A stretch of 64,000 bases of DNA from JBGPLJ01 sp035644395 (GTDB lineage Bacteria > Pseudomonadota > Gammaproteobacteria > Steroidobacterales > Steroidobacteraceae): positions 62,001 through 126,000 of the forward strand of contig DASQOR010000043.1 of NCBI GenBank assembly GCA_035644395.1, read 5' to 3'. The position numbers and the translations under genes are program-made. Below are positions 44,453-53,788 of this stretch, one piece after another (positions within the stretch are counted from its first letter, which is position 1; each line of letters starts with the position of its first letter). The notes under the pieces are model-generated. The model had not been told where the DNA came from and searched no databases. It was given only the letters and a program-made list of their open reading frames with translations.

Positions 44453-45248
44453 GGGGCCGGATCATACTCGAAAGGCCGGTTTCGCCTAGGACGGCGCCGG
44501 GGAGCCCGAGGCTCGCGGGATAGGTGATGGCGCGCAGGTAGAGCCCCTGCGGTGGAGCTGTAACGCCGGCGCGCGTGCGGTCGCGCAGCTCGAGGAGTTC
44601 CCGAATCCAGTCCGGCGCGGCTTCGGCGAGGCCGACGGTGAGCAGCGCGCCGGCGAAGTTGCGCACCATGTGATGCAGGAAAGCATTGGCCGTCACATCG
44701 ATGATGACGAACTCGCCGTCACGCACGACCGTGACGGATTCCACGCGCCGCACCGGCGTCCGCGACTGGCACTCGGCGGAGCGGAACGACGTGAAGTCGT
44801 GCTCGCCGACGAGGAACTGCGCGGCGGCGTGCATCGCGGGAACATCGAGCACACGATGCACGAGGCAGGCGCGCAAACGCGCAAGCGCCGAGCGCGTCGT
44901 ACGATTCAGGATGACGTAGCGATAGCTGCGGGCAGTGGCCGAATAGCGCGCGTGGAAATCTGCCGGCACGGGGATGGCCCAGAGCAATGCGATGTCATCC
45001 GGCAAATGCGTGTTGGCGCCGAGCACCCAGCCACGGCTGGAGCGAACCGCCGTCGCATCGAAGTGGGCGACCTGGCAGAGCGCGTGCACCCCGGCGTCGG
45101 TGCGGCCCGCACACGTCACGTCGATGGGGTGGTTGGCAACTTCGGAGAGCGCGCGTTCGACCTGTGCCTGGATGGAATCGACGTTCGCCTGCGACTGCCA
45201 GCCCGCATAGGCCGTTCCGTCGTATTCAACACCGACGGCGATCCGCAT
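44439..45248 (-). CDS. truA: tRNA pseudouridine(38-40) synthase TruA
   Basis: 269 residues. The catalytic Asp is in CAGRTDAGVHALCQVAHF. Other conserved blocks are EYDGTAYAGWQSQ, HDFTSFRSAECQS and AFLHHMVRNFAGALLTVG. It isomerises uridines 38-40 in the anticodon stem. It lies between fimV and accD on the same strand. Confidence 0.96.
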   Translation of the reverse strand: MRIAVGVEYDGTAYAGWQSQANVDSIQAQVERALSEVANHPIDVTCAGRTDAGVHALCQVAHFDATAVRSSRGWVLGANTHLPDDIALLWAIPVPADFHARYSATARSYRYVILNRTTRSALARLRACLVHRVLDVPAMHAAAQFLVGEHDFTSFRSAECQSRTPVRRVESVTVVRDGEFVIIDVTANAFLHHMVRNFAGALLTVGLAEAAPDWIRELLELRDRTRAGVTAPPQGLYLRAITYPASLGLPGAVLGETGLSSMIRPHVMV

Positions 45249-45278
45249 GCCGCGCGCGAAGCCCGGGAGCCGGCGAGC

Positions 45279-48200
45279 CTAGCCCGGAAGCGAGGCGATC
45301 AGACGCTGCGCTTCCTGCTTCTGGCTTGCGCTGCCTTCGGTAAGGACTTCCTCGAGGATGCTGCGCGCGCCTTCCGGGTCGCCCATGTCCATGTAGGCGC
45401 GAGCCAGGTCGAGCTTGGTGCCGACCTCGCTCATCGTCACCGGCTCGAGTTCGGGCAATGCCAGGTCTTCCGCCGGCAGCCGCTCCGTCGCCGTCGGCTC
45501 GCGGTCGCGGTCGCGGTTGCCCGCCACCTCGCCGACATCGAGGTCGAGCTTGTAGCGGGAACTCGTCGCGCCAGTGCTCGTGTCGGTGAACACGTCCGTC
45601 GAAAAGCGTTCTTCGGCCGTGCCGCTCGGTTTCGGCTGGCGTTGCGTATCGCCGGACAGCGCCGCCGACAGGCGGTCGAGGTCCATGTCGAGATTCTCGT
45701 CCACCGCGCCCATCTTCAGCGTCCGCTGCGTGGCCGTCCGGCCGGCCGCATCTGGCGCACCGACGCGCATGGTCGCGTTGCTGTCCGCGCCGTTGGCGCG
45801 GCTCGAGGATGGCTGGTCGGTATCGTCGCCCAGCACCCAGGTGCCGGTGCCGCCGTCGCGCGAGATGGGATCGTCAAGCGATGCCGTTTCCACCGTGCGG
45901 TGCGGATCGCGGCCACGGCCTGCGGCCTCATCCAGCAGTTTTCGCGACGCTTCGTCGAGGCCCGCGACCATGGTCGGCGCGTCAGCGGGGTGGTCGGTCT
46001 CTTCGTCGAGCGCTTCGATGGTGCCGGTGTCGCCAGTCGGCAGGCTCGACAGGTCGAGTCCGAGGTCATCGAGCGCAAGTTCCGCTGTCTGGTCCGCCGG
46101 CGCGTCGTGGCCCTGGCGGAAAATCGCCGAGTCGATCTTTTCGCGAACCGTGCCCTCGCGCCGCAGCGCCGGTGTTTCCACCGTCGGCACGTCGTGGGGC
46201 TGCATCTGCACGGTTTCCTGTTCCACGGTCGGCGCGTCGAAGGCCGTCGACTCGATGGTCGGGGACTCCATAGTCGGGACCGGCATTTCGCGCGTCGATG
46301 AGGTGGCCCCGATGTTGAAGTCGAGGCCGTCGGAAGAGAACGCCGGTGACTCACCCGTCGCAGACGTGGAGTCGCCCCCCAGGTCGAGGTCGATGCCGCC
46401 GCCCTTGCCGTCTTCGGGAGCGGCCAGCAGGTCGACGTCCACGCGGTTCTCGCCGCCTTCAAGATTCAGGTCGACTTCCTGTGCGACCGCCGCATGGCCC
46501 GCCCGCGATTGCAGGAAGAGGTCGTCGTCCGGGCAGATCTGCTTGCCCATGATGACGATCTTGTCCCACTCGCTGGACGGCGCCTGGGCGCGCGTCTCGT
46601 GGAGCTCGCGCGCCTGCTGCAGGAACGCGTCCTTGTTGCCCCAGACGAAAAAGATCTCGAGCAGCTTCAACTTGAGGTCGCGCCGTTCCGGGTGGCGTTC
46701 GATCGCGATGCGAACGAGGTCCGCGGCCTGGTCATACAGGCCATAGGCCATGTGGAAGTCCGCTTCTGCGAGCGGATCGCCCTGATCGAGGTTGATCGCC
46801 GTTTCGCTCGAAATGGTGTCGTCCGTCAGCGGCTTCGTGACGGCTTCGGGCCGTGAGCGTTCGGCGCGGATCTCCGCGACCATCGGCGCCGACGGGCGCT
46901 CGCCACTCTCTTCAACCAGGAATGAATCCGCCTGGTCATCGTCCTCGCGGAGGTTGCGGAATTTCGCCGTGGTCTCCGGCGACACCGCGGCCAGGCGACC
47001 GAGTGTTTCGTCGAGGTCCGGCGCCCGCCGGCGGCGCGCCAGGACACGCACGACGACGAGCAGCAGCAGGACCGCGACAACCGCGATCAACATCCACGGC
47101 TGCACGAATTCCTTGATCGAGTCGAGGAAGCTCTTGCTCTCTGCCGCAGGAGCCGGCGTCGTCTCGGCAGGCGGCGTGGGCGCCTCGGACGGCTGCGCTT
47201 CGGTCGGCGTCGGCTCGGCCGGCGCTGTCGTCGGAGCTTCGACAGGAGCCGTTGCCGTAGTCGGTTCCGCTGGCGCTGGCGTGGGAGTCGGTGCAGGTGT
47301 CGGTGCCGTCGTCGCACCGGCCTGGGCCGCCGCCTGCTGTTGCGCGGCCAGCTGTTGCTGCAAGCGGGCCAAGTCGGCATCCTTGACGTCGAGCAGCCGC
47401 CGTTGCTGATCGAGCTGATCCTCGAGACCCTTGATCTTGTCGCGGAGATTGGCCGCCTCGGTGGACGCCTCGGAGCCCGATGGCCCGCCGGCGCTGGCGC
47501 CACCCGCTTCGCTGCCTTCGCTCGGTGTTACCAGCCGCAGGTGCGGGCTGGAAGTTCCGCCGCCGCTCGCGCGCCATTCGGAGTACTGGCTGGCAACCGC
47601 GGCCGCCGCTTCATCGGCAGACAAGGATTCGATCTGGCCGCCATCCGGAATTCTCAGGATCGCACCAGCTCGCAGCCTGTTGATGTTGCCCTCGAAGGCC
47701 TCCGGATTGGCGCGATAGAGCGCCATCATCGTCCGGTTCACTTCGCGAAGGCTTCCCGGCCGGACATTACGCGAGATGTCGAACAGCGTGTCGTTGCGGC
47801 GAACCTGATAAGTGGCGGCACCCGGGCTCACCGCCGTCGCGGCAGAAGATTCCTGAGGCGTGGCCGCGGGCGTCGGTTCCGGAGCGCGCTGCACCGAGCC
47901 GGCTCGCGAGCTTGGCGCTTCGCCTGCTTCCGGTGCCGCGACGGGCGCGGCAGCGCGCTCGGTCTCGCCCGGTGTGAAAACCGGCGGATCGAGCAGGATC
48001 GTGTATTCGCGCAGCAGATGGCCGCGCGCCCAGTTCACTTCGACGAGGAACGTGACGAAAGGCTCGCTGATGGCCTCATTCGAGCGCACCAACAGCACCG
48101 CGCGGCCGTCGGCCGCGCGTTGCACGCGGAACATGAGTCCGCTCAGGAAAATCGGCCGGTCAAGACCGTAGCGCGTGAAGGTGTCGCGCGACGCGAGCGC

Positions 48201-48371
48201 CGCGCTGACGGAGCTCAGTTCGTCGGGAGTCGCCGAAACGAGTTCGATCTCGGCATTCAGTGGCTCATTGAGCGCCGAATTGACATGGATCTCGCCGAGT
48301 CCGAGCGCAAATGCGCTGACCGGCGAAAGGAGCAGCGCCAGCACAGCGAGACGCAGCATTGTTCGTGACAT
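45279..48371 (-). CDS. fimV: FimV-like peptidoglycan-binding protein of type IV pilus / polarity systems
   Basis: About 1030 residues from the ATG at 48371 (signal peptide LAVLALLLSPVSAFALGLGE). The conserved FimV N-terminal region (IHVNSALNEPLNAEIELV) and a LysM domain at about 185-240 (YQVRRNDTLFDISRNVRPGS) lie in the periplasm. A coiled coil and a Pro/Thr/Ala-rich linker follow. One membrane helix lies near 423-442 (PWMLIAVVAVLLLLVVVRVL). An acidic cytoplasmic tail ends in the FimV C-terminal domain (LDLARAYMDMGDPEGARSIL). In Pseudomonas FimV organises type IV pili and raises cAMP signalling. A FimX-like protein is encoded 6 kb away. Confidence 0.92.
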   Translation of the reverse strand: MSRTMLRLAVLALLLSPVSAFALGLGEIHVNSALNEPLNAEIELVSATPDELSSVSAALASRDTFTRYGLDRPIFLSGLMFRVQRAADGRAVLLVRSNEAISEPFVTFLVEVNWARGHLLREYTILLDPPVFTPGETERAAAPVAAPEAGEAPSSRAGSVQRAPEPTPAATPQESSAATAVSPGAATYQVRRNDTLFDISRNVRPGSLREVNRTMMALYRANPEAFEGNINRLRAGAILRIPDGGQIESLSADEAAAAVASQYSEWRASGGGTSSPHLRLVTPSEGSEAGGASAGGPSGSEASTEAANLRDKIKGLEDQLDQQRRLLDVKDADLARLQQQLAAQQQAAAQAGATTAPTPAPTPTPAPAEPTTATAPVEAPTTAPAEPTPTEAQPSEAPTPPAETTPAPAAESKSFLDSIKEFVQPWMLIAVVAVLLLLVVVRVLARRRRAPDLDETLGRLAAVSPETTAKFRNLREDDDQADSFLVEESGERPSAPMVAEIRAERSRPEAVTKPLTDDTISSETAINLDQGDPLAEADFHMAYGLYDQAADLVRIAIERHPERRDLKLKLLEIFFVWGNKDAFLQQARELHETRAQAPSSEWDKIVIMGKQICPDDDLFLQSRAGHAAVAQEVDLNLEGGENRVDVDLLAAPEDGKGGGIDLDLGGDSTSATGESPAFSSDGLDFNIGATSSTREMPVPTMESPTIESTAFDAPTVEQETVQMQPHDVPTVETPALRREGTVREKIDSAIFRQGHDAPADQTAELALDDLGLDLSSLPTGDTGTIEALDEETDHPADAPTMVAGLDEASRKLLDEAAGRGRDPHRTVETASLDDPISRDGGTGTWVLGDDTDQPSSSRANGADSNATMRVGAPDAAGRTATQRTLKMGAVDENLDMDLDRLSAALSGDTQRQPKPSGTAEERFSTDVFTDTSTGATSSRYKLDLDVGEVAGNRDRDREPTATERLPAEDLALPELEPVTMSEVGTKLDLARAYMDMGDPEGARSILEEVLTEGSASQKQEAQRLIASLPG

Positions 48372-48600
48372 CAGGACTCCCCGGGAACGCGGCTCGTGGA
48401 GGCCGAATACGCCTCTATACAGTAGTTTAGGCACCGTTCTTCACAAGCCCGGTCATCAGGCGCCGAACTATAGCTTAACAATAGTCAGAGACCAAAGTCT
48501 TTGCGCGGCAGGCACTTGGATGAATTTCACAGTTCTTGCATCGGGCAGGCCCACTCTACCCGGACTGTGGAGTGCGTCAGAAGGCGCGGCCGGCTCCGGA

Positions 48601-49704
48601 TCAGTCAGATTTGCCTCCTGGGACGGTCGGAGTCGACGAGCGCACGTCAGCATTCTGCGCCCGGTTTCGCAGGTAGTGATCGACCAGCACCAGAGCCAGC
48701 ATCGCCTCGGCGATCGGCGTCGCCCGCAGGCCGACACAAGGGTCGTGGCGGCCGGTCGTCGACACGTCCACCGGCCGGCCCTCAAGGTCGACCGTGGACC
48801 CGGGCAGCGGGATGCTGGAAGTCGGCTTGATCGCGATATGCGCGACCAGCGTCTGGCCGGATGAGATGCCGCCGAGGGTGCCGCCAGCGTTGTTGCTGAG
48901 AAAACCGGCCGGCGTGATGAGATCGCGATGCTCCGAACCGCGCTGGGCGACGGCTCGAAAGCCGGCCCCGATCTCGACGCCCTTGACCGCGTTGATACCC
49001 ATCAGCGCGTGCGCGACATCGGCATCGAGCCGATCGAACACCGGTTCGCCAAGGCCTGGCGGCAGGCCCGTCGCCATGACGGTGACGCGTGCGCCGATCG
49101 AGTCACCTTCTTCCCGGAGCTTCCAGATGAGCTGCTCGAGCTCGGGCACGCGCGCCGGATCCGGGCAGAAAAAGGGATTGTCGTACGCCGAGCGCGGATC
49201 GACCGGGTCGAGCACGAGCGAGCCGATCTGCGACAGGTAGCCCGAGATCTCGATGGCGCAGCGTTCGCGCAGATATTTCCGCGCGATCGCACCGGCAGCG
49301 ACGCGCATGACCGTTTCACGCGCAGACGACCTTCCCCCGCCGCGATAGTCGCGACGGCCGTATTTCTGCTGATAGGTGTAGTCCGCGTGCCCCGGCCGAA
49401 ACCGGTCCTTGATCTTTTCGTAGTCGCGTGCGCGTTGATCGACGTTGTCGACCAGGAGGCCGATCGGAGTGCCGGTGGTGACCCCTTCGAAAACGCCCGA
49501 CAGGATCCGCACCTGGTCGGGCTCCCGGCGCTGGCTCGTGAATTGCGAAGTGCCCGGACGCCGCCGATCGACGTCCGGCTGCAGATCGCTTTCGGCAAGC
49601 GCAAGACCCGGCGGGCAGCCGTCGACAACACAGCCGATCGCGGGTCCATGGCTCTCGCCGAAGGTCGTGACGGTGAAGAGCTTGCCGAATGTGTTGCCTG
49701 ACAT
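48601..49704 (-). CDS. aroC: Chorismate synthase
   Basis: 367 residues. Conserved blocks: FTVTTFGESHGPAIGCVVDG, RPGHADYTYQQKYGRRDYRG, GGRSSARETVMRVAAGAIA and FRAVAQRGSEHRD. It eliminates phosphate from EPSP to form chorismate with reduced FMN. It is 21 bases downstream of prmB, the order seen in E. coli and relatives. The asd gene often found between aroC and fimV is missing; about 230 non-coding bases lie between them. Confidence 0.97.
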   Translation of the reverse strand: MSGNTFGKLFTVTTFGESHGPAIGCVVDGCPPGLALAESDLQPDVDRRRPGTSQFTSQRREPDQVRILSGVFEGVTTGTPIGLLVDNVDQRARDYEKIKDRFRPGHADYTYQQKYGRRDYRGGGRSSARETVMRVAAGAIARKYLRERCAIEISGYLSQIGSLVLDPVDPRSAYDNPFFCPDPARVPELEQLIWKLREEGDSIGARVTVMATGLPPGLGEPVFDRLDADVAHALMGINAVKGVEIGAGFRAVAQRGSEHRDLITPAGFLSNNAGGTLGGISSGQTLVAHIAIKPTSSIPLPGSTVDLEGRPVDVSTTGRHDPCVGLRATPIAEAMLALVLVDHYLRNRAQNADVRSSTPTVPGGKSD

Positions 49705-49725
49705 GTCCCTTGAGGTCCAACCGAA

Positions 49726-50637
49726 TCAATCGTCCAATGCGCCTTCGAAGTCCGCGGCATGGCGCTCGAGCTCCGCGCGGGTCAACAAGAACACCCCGCC
49801 GCCACCGCGCGCGAATTCGAGCCACAGGAACGGCACCCGCGGAAAAGCCTTGGCGAGCGCGCGATCGCTGTTGCCGACTTCGACGATGAGAATACCCGCT
49901 CGCGTCAGGAATGTCCGCGCCCGCGCCAGGATCCGGCGCACGGCGTCGAGGCCGTCGCGCCCGGAACACAGCGCTGTCGCGGGCTCGCGGCGATATTCCA
50001 ACGGCAGCGCCGCGTACTCACGCGTCCCGACGTATGGCGGATTCGCGACGATGAGGTCGAAGGGACCCTCGCCCGCCGCCGGAAAGAGATCCGCGCGCCG
50101 CAAGCGCAGCCGGGTGCGTACGCGAAGAGCGCGGGCGTTGACCGCGGCGAGCGCCAGTGCGGCCGTGGAAATATCGGTAGCGACGACGCGCGCACGCGGA
50201 AAATACCGGGCGCAGGCAACGGCGATGCAGCCGCCCCCTGTGCCAATGTCGAGGATGCGCCGCACCCGGCCCGGCGCAAGCCATGGGCGAAAGCGCGCCT
50301 CGATCAATTCCGCGATCGGCGAGCGCGGAATGAGGGCACGGCGGTCGACCTTGAATGGCAGGCCGGCGAAAAACGTCCGGCCGATCAGGTAGGGCGTCGG
50401 CACGCGATCCCGGATCCGCCGTCGTGCCAGCCCGCGAATGCGTTCGCGCACGCGCGCAGTCACCGCCTTTGCGTAGACCTCGGTGGAACTTTCGAGCGGC
50501 AGACCCGCGGCATGCAGGACGAGCGCCGCCGCGTCGTCCCAGGCGTTGTCGGTGCCATGGCCGAACGTGACGCGTGCGTCAAAGAGTCGCAACGCAAGTC
50601 GGCGGATCTCATCGGCGACGGTGGAGCGCGGCGGCAC
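49726..50637 (-). CDS. prmB: Ribosomal protein uL3 glutamine methyltransferase PrmB
   Basis: About 303 residues. The SAM site is ILDIGTGGGCIAVACA and the catalytic motif is VANPPYVGTREYAALP. The N-terminal part (FGHGTDNAWDDAAALVLHA) is the PrmB version and not that of release-factor methyltransferase PrmC. It methylates Gln of ribosomal protein L3. No ATG fits; the GTG at 50637 gives the normal family length. The open frame goes on far upstream, but only as antisense of the SCO1 gene. Confidence 0.9.
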   Translation of the reverse strand: MPPRSTVADEIRRLALRLFDARVTFGHGTDNAWDDAAALVLHAAGLPLESSTEVYAKAVTARVRERIRGLARRRIRDRVPTPYLIGRTFFAGLPFKVDRRALIPRSPIAELIEARFRPWLAPGRVRRILDIGTGGGCIAVACARYFPRARVVATDISTAALALAAVNARALRVRTRLRLRRADLFPAAGEGPFDLIVANPPYVGTREYAALPLEYRREPATALCSGRDGLDAVRRILARARTFLTRAGILIVEVGNSDRALAKAFPRVPFLWLEFARGGGGVFLLTRAELERHAADFEGALDD

Positions 50638-50751
50638 GCAAGGTTTGACAGGACTGACGCGGGAGTTGCGCGCGGCCAGTCTACTGGCCGGGAGCGATGT
50701 CCCCAACTGGTGGCATGCGCCATAATGCGCGCCCCTCACTCGAGCCTGCGC

Positions 50752-51378
50752 ATGAGCCGAACCCACCGACTGCTCCTTGTACTCTGCGTCCTCGGAGCCG
50801 GCGCGCTCGGCGCCTGGTGGGCAGCCCGCGGCCCCGCGCAGCCTGTCAACTCCGTCGCCCTGGTGAATGGCACTCGGCTCGACCCTGCGCGCAGCATCGC
50901 CAAACTCGATCTGGTCGACCAGACCGGCGGCCGCTTCACGCAGACGCGCCTGCAGGGGCACTGGTCCATCGTCTATTTCGGCTTCACGGCCTGTCCGATG
51001 ATCTGCCCGACGACGATGGCGATGCTCAAGGATGTCGCGCGCCGGGTCGGGACCTTGCCGGGGCGATCGCGGCCGCAGGTCATCCTCATCACCGTCGATC
51101 CGGAAACGGATACGCCGGTCGTCATGGGCCGGTACGTCGAGGCGTTCGATCCGGCATTTGTCGGTCTCACCGGCAGCAAGGCGGCGCTCGATGACGCTGC
51201 CGCGAAATTCAGCGTTGCGCACAGCCGCTCGGGCGACGGCGGCTCCTTCGACCACAGCTCGACGATCTACCTGGTCGACCCCGCCGGCGCGCTGAGCGCT
51301 GTGTTCACGCCGCCGCAAACGGCCGCGGGCATCGCGGACGACTATCGACGCCTCGTCGGTGCGCCGGACGGCGTTTGA
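50752..51378 (+). CDS. SCO1/SenC copper chaperone for cytochrome oxidase assembly
   Basis: 208 residues: an N-terminal membrane anchor (LLLVLCVLGAGALGAWWAA), then a thioredoxin fold with the copper ligands CPMICPTT (CxxxC) and the distal His in SFDHSSTIYLVDP. TVDPETDTPVVM is also family-typical. It delivers copper to the CuA site of cytochrome oxidase or acts as a thiol reductant in the periplasm. An in-frame ATG at 50725 would add nine residues. Divergent from prmB and nine bases upstream of psd. Confidence 0.93.
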   Translation: MSRTHRLLLVLCVLGAGALGAWWAARGPAQPVNSVALVNGTRLDPARSIAKLDLVDQTGGRFTQTRLQGHWSIVYFGFTACPMICPTTMAMLKDVARRVGTLPGRSRPQVILITVDPETDTPVVMGRYVEAFDPAFVGLTGSKAALDDAAAKFSVAHSRSGDGGSFDHSSTIYLVDPAGALSAVFTPPQTAAGIADDYRRLVGAPDGV

Positions 51379-51386
51379 GGCAGCCG

Positions 51387-52274
51387 ATGACGCATGAAGC
51401 GCCCGGCCGCGGCATCGGCGAACGTTCGTTCGTGTGGATGCAGTACGTCATTCCACAGCACTTCATCTCGCGCCTGGTGTATCGCGCCACCCGCAGTTCC
51501 TGGCCGTGGTTCAAGAACCGGTTGATCCGCTGGTTCATCGGCCGCTTCCCCGTCGACATGAGCGAGGCCCGCGAGCCCGATGCGAGCCAATTTGCGACGT
51601 TCAACGCGTTTTTCACTCGGGAGCTGCGCGCGGGGCTGCGACGCGTCGACCCGGCGCCGGATGCCGTCGTGTCGCCCGCCGACGGCTTCATCAGCCGAGC
51701 GGGTCCCATCGATGCCGAGACTCTGATCCAGGCGAAGGGGCAGGCCTATCAACTCGCCGACCTCCTCGCAGGCGCGGCGCACTGGGCCGCCAAGTTTCGT
51801 GGCGGATCGTTCGTAACGGTCTATCTCGCTCCGTTCAACTACCACCGCGTGCACGTTCCGACCGACGCGACGCTGCGCGAGACCTGGTACGTGCCGGGGC
51901 GACTCTTCAGCGTCAACACCGCGACGGCGGCGGCCGTGCCCCGGATCTTCGCGCGCAATGAACGCATCATCGCTCTCTTCGACACCCCGGCAGGGCCGAT
52001 GGCCGAAGTGCTGGTCGGCGCATTGAACGTGGGCAGCATGTCGACGGTCTGGCACGGCGAAGTGACGCCGAAGGCGAAGCGCGTCATCACGCGGCTCGCC
52101 ACACCCGAAACGGGCGCCACGCTCGAGCGCGGCGCCGAGATGGGCCGATTCAACATGGGTTCCACAGTCGTGCTGCTGTTCGCACCCGGCACGGTGACTC
52201 TCGACCCCGGGCTTGATCCGGGTCGCGTCATGCGCCTCGGCGACCGCATCGGCCGATGGCGGGCGCGCACTTGA
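51387..52274 (+). CDS. psd: Phosphatidylserine decarboxylase proenzyme
   Basis: 295 residues. The self-cleavage site that creates the pyruvoyl group is the GST in FNMGSTVVLLFAPG near the C-terminus. Upstream signatures are FNAFFTRELR, VSPADGFIS and LAPFNYHRVHVP. It makes phosphatidylethanolamine at the inner membrane. A TTG overlapping the SCO1 stop is possible, but ATG 51387 is preferred. Its end overlaps epmA by 19 bases. Confidence 0.95.
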   Translation: MTHEAPGRGIGERSFVWMQYVIPQHFISRLVYRATRSSWPWFKNRLIRWFIGRFPVDMSEAREPDASQFATFNAFFTRELRAGLRRVDPAPDAVVSPADGFISRAGPIDAETLIQAKGQAYQLADLLAGAAHWAAKFRGGSFVTVYLAPFNYHRVHVPTDATLRETWYVPGRLFSVNTATAAAVPRIFARNERIIALFDTPAGPMAEVLVGALNVGSMSTVWHGEVTPKAKRVITRLATPETGATLERGAEMGRFNMGSTVVLLFAPGTVTLDPGLDPGRVMRLGDRIGRWRART

Positions 52275-53269
52275 CTTCGGGCGGCTCGAACGGATCGGCA
52301 TGGCGCCCGACCGCGTCCATGCAAGCGCTCGCGACGCGCGCGGCGCTCCTTGCGACCGTGCGCCGCCATTTCGCTGATCGCGGCGTACTCGAAGTCGAGA
52401 CGCCGATCTGGTCCGCGGCAGGCGTAACCGACGTGCACATCGAGAGCCTGACTGCGAGCGCCCGCGGGCTTGGTCTCAGCGGATTCCTGTCGACGTCGCC
52501 GGAGTTCGCCATGAAGCGCCTGCTGGCCGCCGGCAGCGGCGATATCTACCAGATCTGCCGTGCCTTTCGCGACGGCGAGCGCGGCCGTTTCCACAATCCG
52601 GAATTCACCCTCATCGAGTGGTACCGGATCGGATTCGACATCGAACTCATGATGAACGACGTCGAGACCTTGCTAGCCGCCATGTTGGCGCCGCTGCGTG
52701 CCTCCGCGACCTGGCAGCCAGCGGTTCGCCTGAGCTACCGCGAGGCCCTGCGGCGCCATGCGGGCGTCGACGCCTTCGATGACTCCATTGCGATGCTGCA
52801 AGGCGCGCTCGTGGAGCGCGGCGTCACGATCCCGGACGGGCTCGGCACGGAACGGGATCCCTGGCTGGACCTGATCATGTCGACGGTCGTCGGACCCGAG
52901 CTCGGGCACGGCGCGCTTTGCTTCATTCACGATTATCCAGCTTCGCAGGCAGCGCTTGCCCGCCTGCGACCCGCCGATCGGGAAACGGCGGAGCGCTTCG
53001 AGGCCTATCTCGATGGTATCGAGCTTGCGAACGGCTTCCGCGAACTCGCAGATGCCGCGGAACAACGCCGCCGCTTCGATGCGGACCGCTCGGCACGGCG
53101 CAGCATGGGACGGGAGTCACCGCCCATCGATGAGAACCTGCTCGCAGCTCTGGCGTCCGGCCTGCCCGACTGTTCCGGCGTTGCGCTAGGCTTCGATCGT
53201 GTAACGATGCTCGCCTGCGGAGCGCGCTCGATCGATGAAGTGATAGCGTTCGCCGCGGAGCGCGCCTGA
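52256..53269 (+). CDS. epmA: Elongation factor P--(R)-beta-lysine ligase EpmA (GenX/PoxA)
   Basis: 337 residues, a class II lysyl-tRNA synthetase catalytic core without the anticodon-binding domain. Motifs: RRHFADRGVLEVETP, FLSTSPEFAMKRLLAAGSGD, FRDGERGRFHNPEFTLIEWY and a motif-3-like GVALGFDRVTML. EpmA attaches beta-lysine to Lys34 of EF-P. The EF-P gene is 500 bases downstream on the other strand and has that lysine. EpmB, which makes beta-lysine, is not in the window. Confidence 0.95.
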   Translation: MAGAHLTSGGSNGSAWRPTASMQALATRAALLATVRRHFADRGVLEVETPIWSAAGVTDVHIESLTASARGLGLSGFLSTSPEFAMKRLLAAGSGDIYQICRAFRDGERGRFHNPEFTLIEWYRIGFDIELMMNDVETLLAAMLAPLRASATWQPAVRLSYREALRRHAGVDAFDDSIAMLQGALVERGVTIPDGLGTERDPWLDLIMSTVVGPELGHGALCFIHDYPASQAALARLRPADRETAERFEAYLDGIELANGFRELADAAEQRRRFDADRSARRSMGRESPPIDENLLAALASGLPDCSGVALGFDRVTMLACGARSIDEVIAFAAERA

Positions 53270-53290
53270 CACGAATGCCGGAGAGTCGCG

Positions 53291-53779
53291 ATGAGTTTTG
53301 CCGCAAGCCCGATCGACTTCGCCAACAAGCAGCGCGGCTACGCCGAGCTGGCGCAGGCTCTCACAGGCCTCCTGACCGGAGAGCGCAATCGCATCGCGAA
53401 TGCCGCCAACACGGCCGCCCTGCTCTTCGATGCGCTGCCCGCCGTCAACTGGACAGGATTCTATTTCGCGCAGGGCCGCGAACTCGTCATCGGCCCATTC
53501 CAGGGAAAACCGGCGTGCGTGCGCATCGCCTTCGGCCGCGGAGTCTGCGGGCGCGCTGCCGCCGATCGCCTGACGGTGGTCGTGCCGGACGTCAATGCAT
53601 TTCCAGGACACATCGCCTGCGACAGCGCGTCGCGATCCGAGATCGTCGTGCCGCTGGTGCGTGAATCCAGGCTCATCGGCGTGCTCGACGTGGACAGCCC
53701 GGAACTCGCCCGCTTCGATCAGGCGGACCGGCTCGGGCTCGAGCGGATCGCGGAGCTCTTCCTCGCCGCGAGCGACTGA
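53291..53779 (+). CDS. msrC: Free methionine-(R)-sulfoxide reductase (GAF-domain MsrC)
   Basis: 162 residues, a single GAF domain. The fRMsr signature is clear: NWTGFYFAQG, GPFQGKPACVRIAFGRGVCG and VPDVNAFPGHIACDSASRSE, which include the three conserved cysteines. It reduces free Met-R-sulfoxide with thioredoxin. GGAGAG precedes the ATG. Co-directional with epmA, 21 bases away, and convergent with efp. Confidence 0.92.
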   Translation: MSFAASPIDFANKQRGYAELAQALTGLLTGERNRIANAANTAALLFDALPAVNWTGFYFAQGRELVIGPFQGKPACVRIAFGRGVCGRAAADRLTVVVPDVNAFPGHIACDSASRSEIVVPLVRESRLIGVLDVDSPELARFDQADRLGLERIAELFLAASD

Positions 53780-53788
53780 GCCCCGGGG

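Noticed and set aside
49726..51318. A 530-residue minus-strand protein including PrmB
   Set aside because: The first part is the antisense of the SCO1 gene and shows no PrmB similarity; the family length fits a GTG start at 50637.
49759..51378. A 539-residue plus-strand protein ending in the SCO1 domain
   Set aside because: Everything before about 50725 is antisense of prmB; the membrane anchor and thioredoxin fold begin at 50752.
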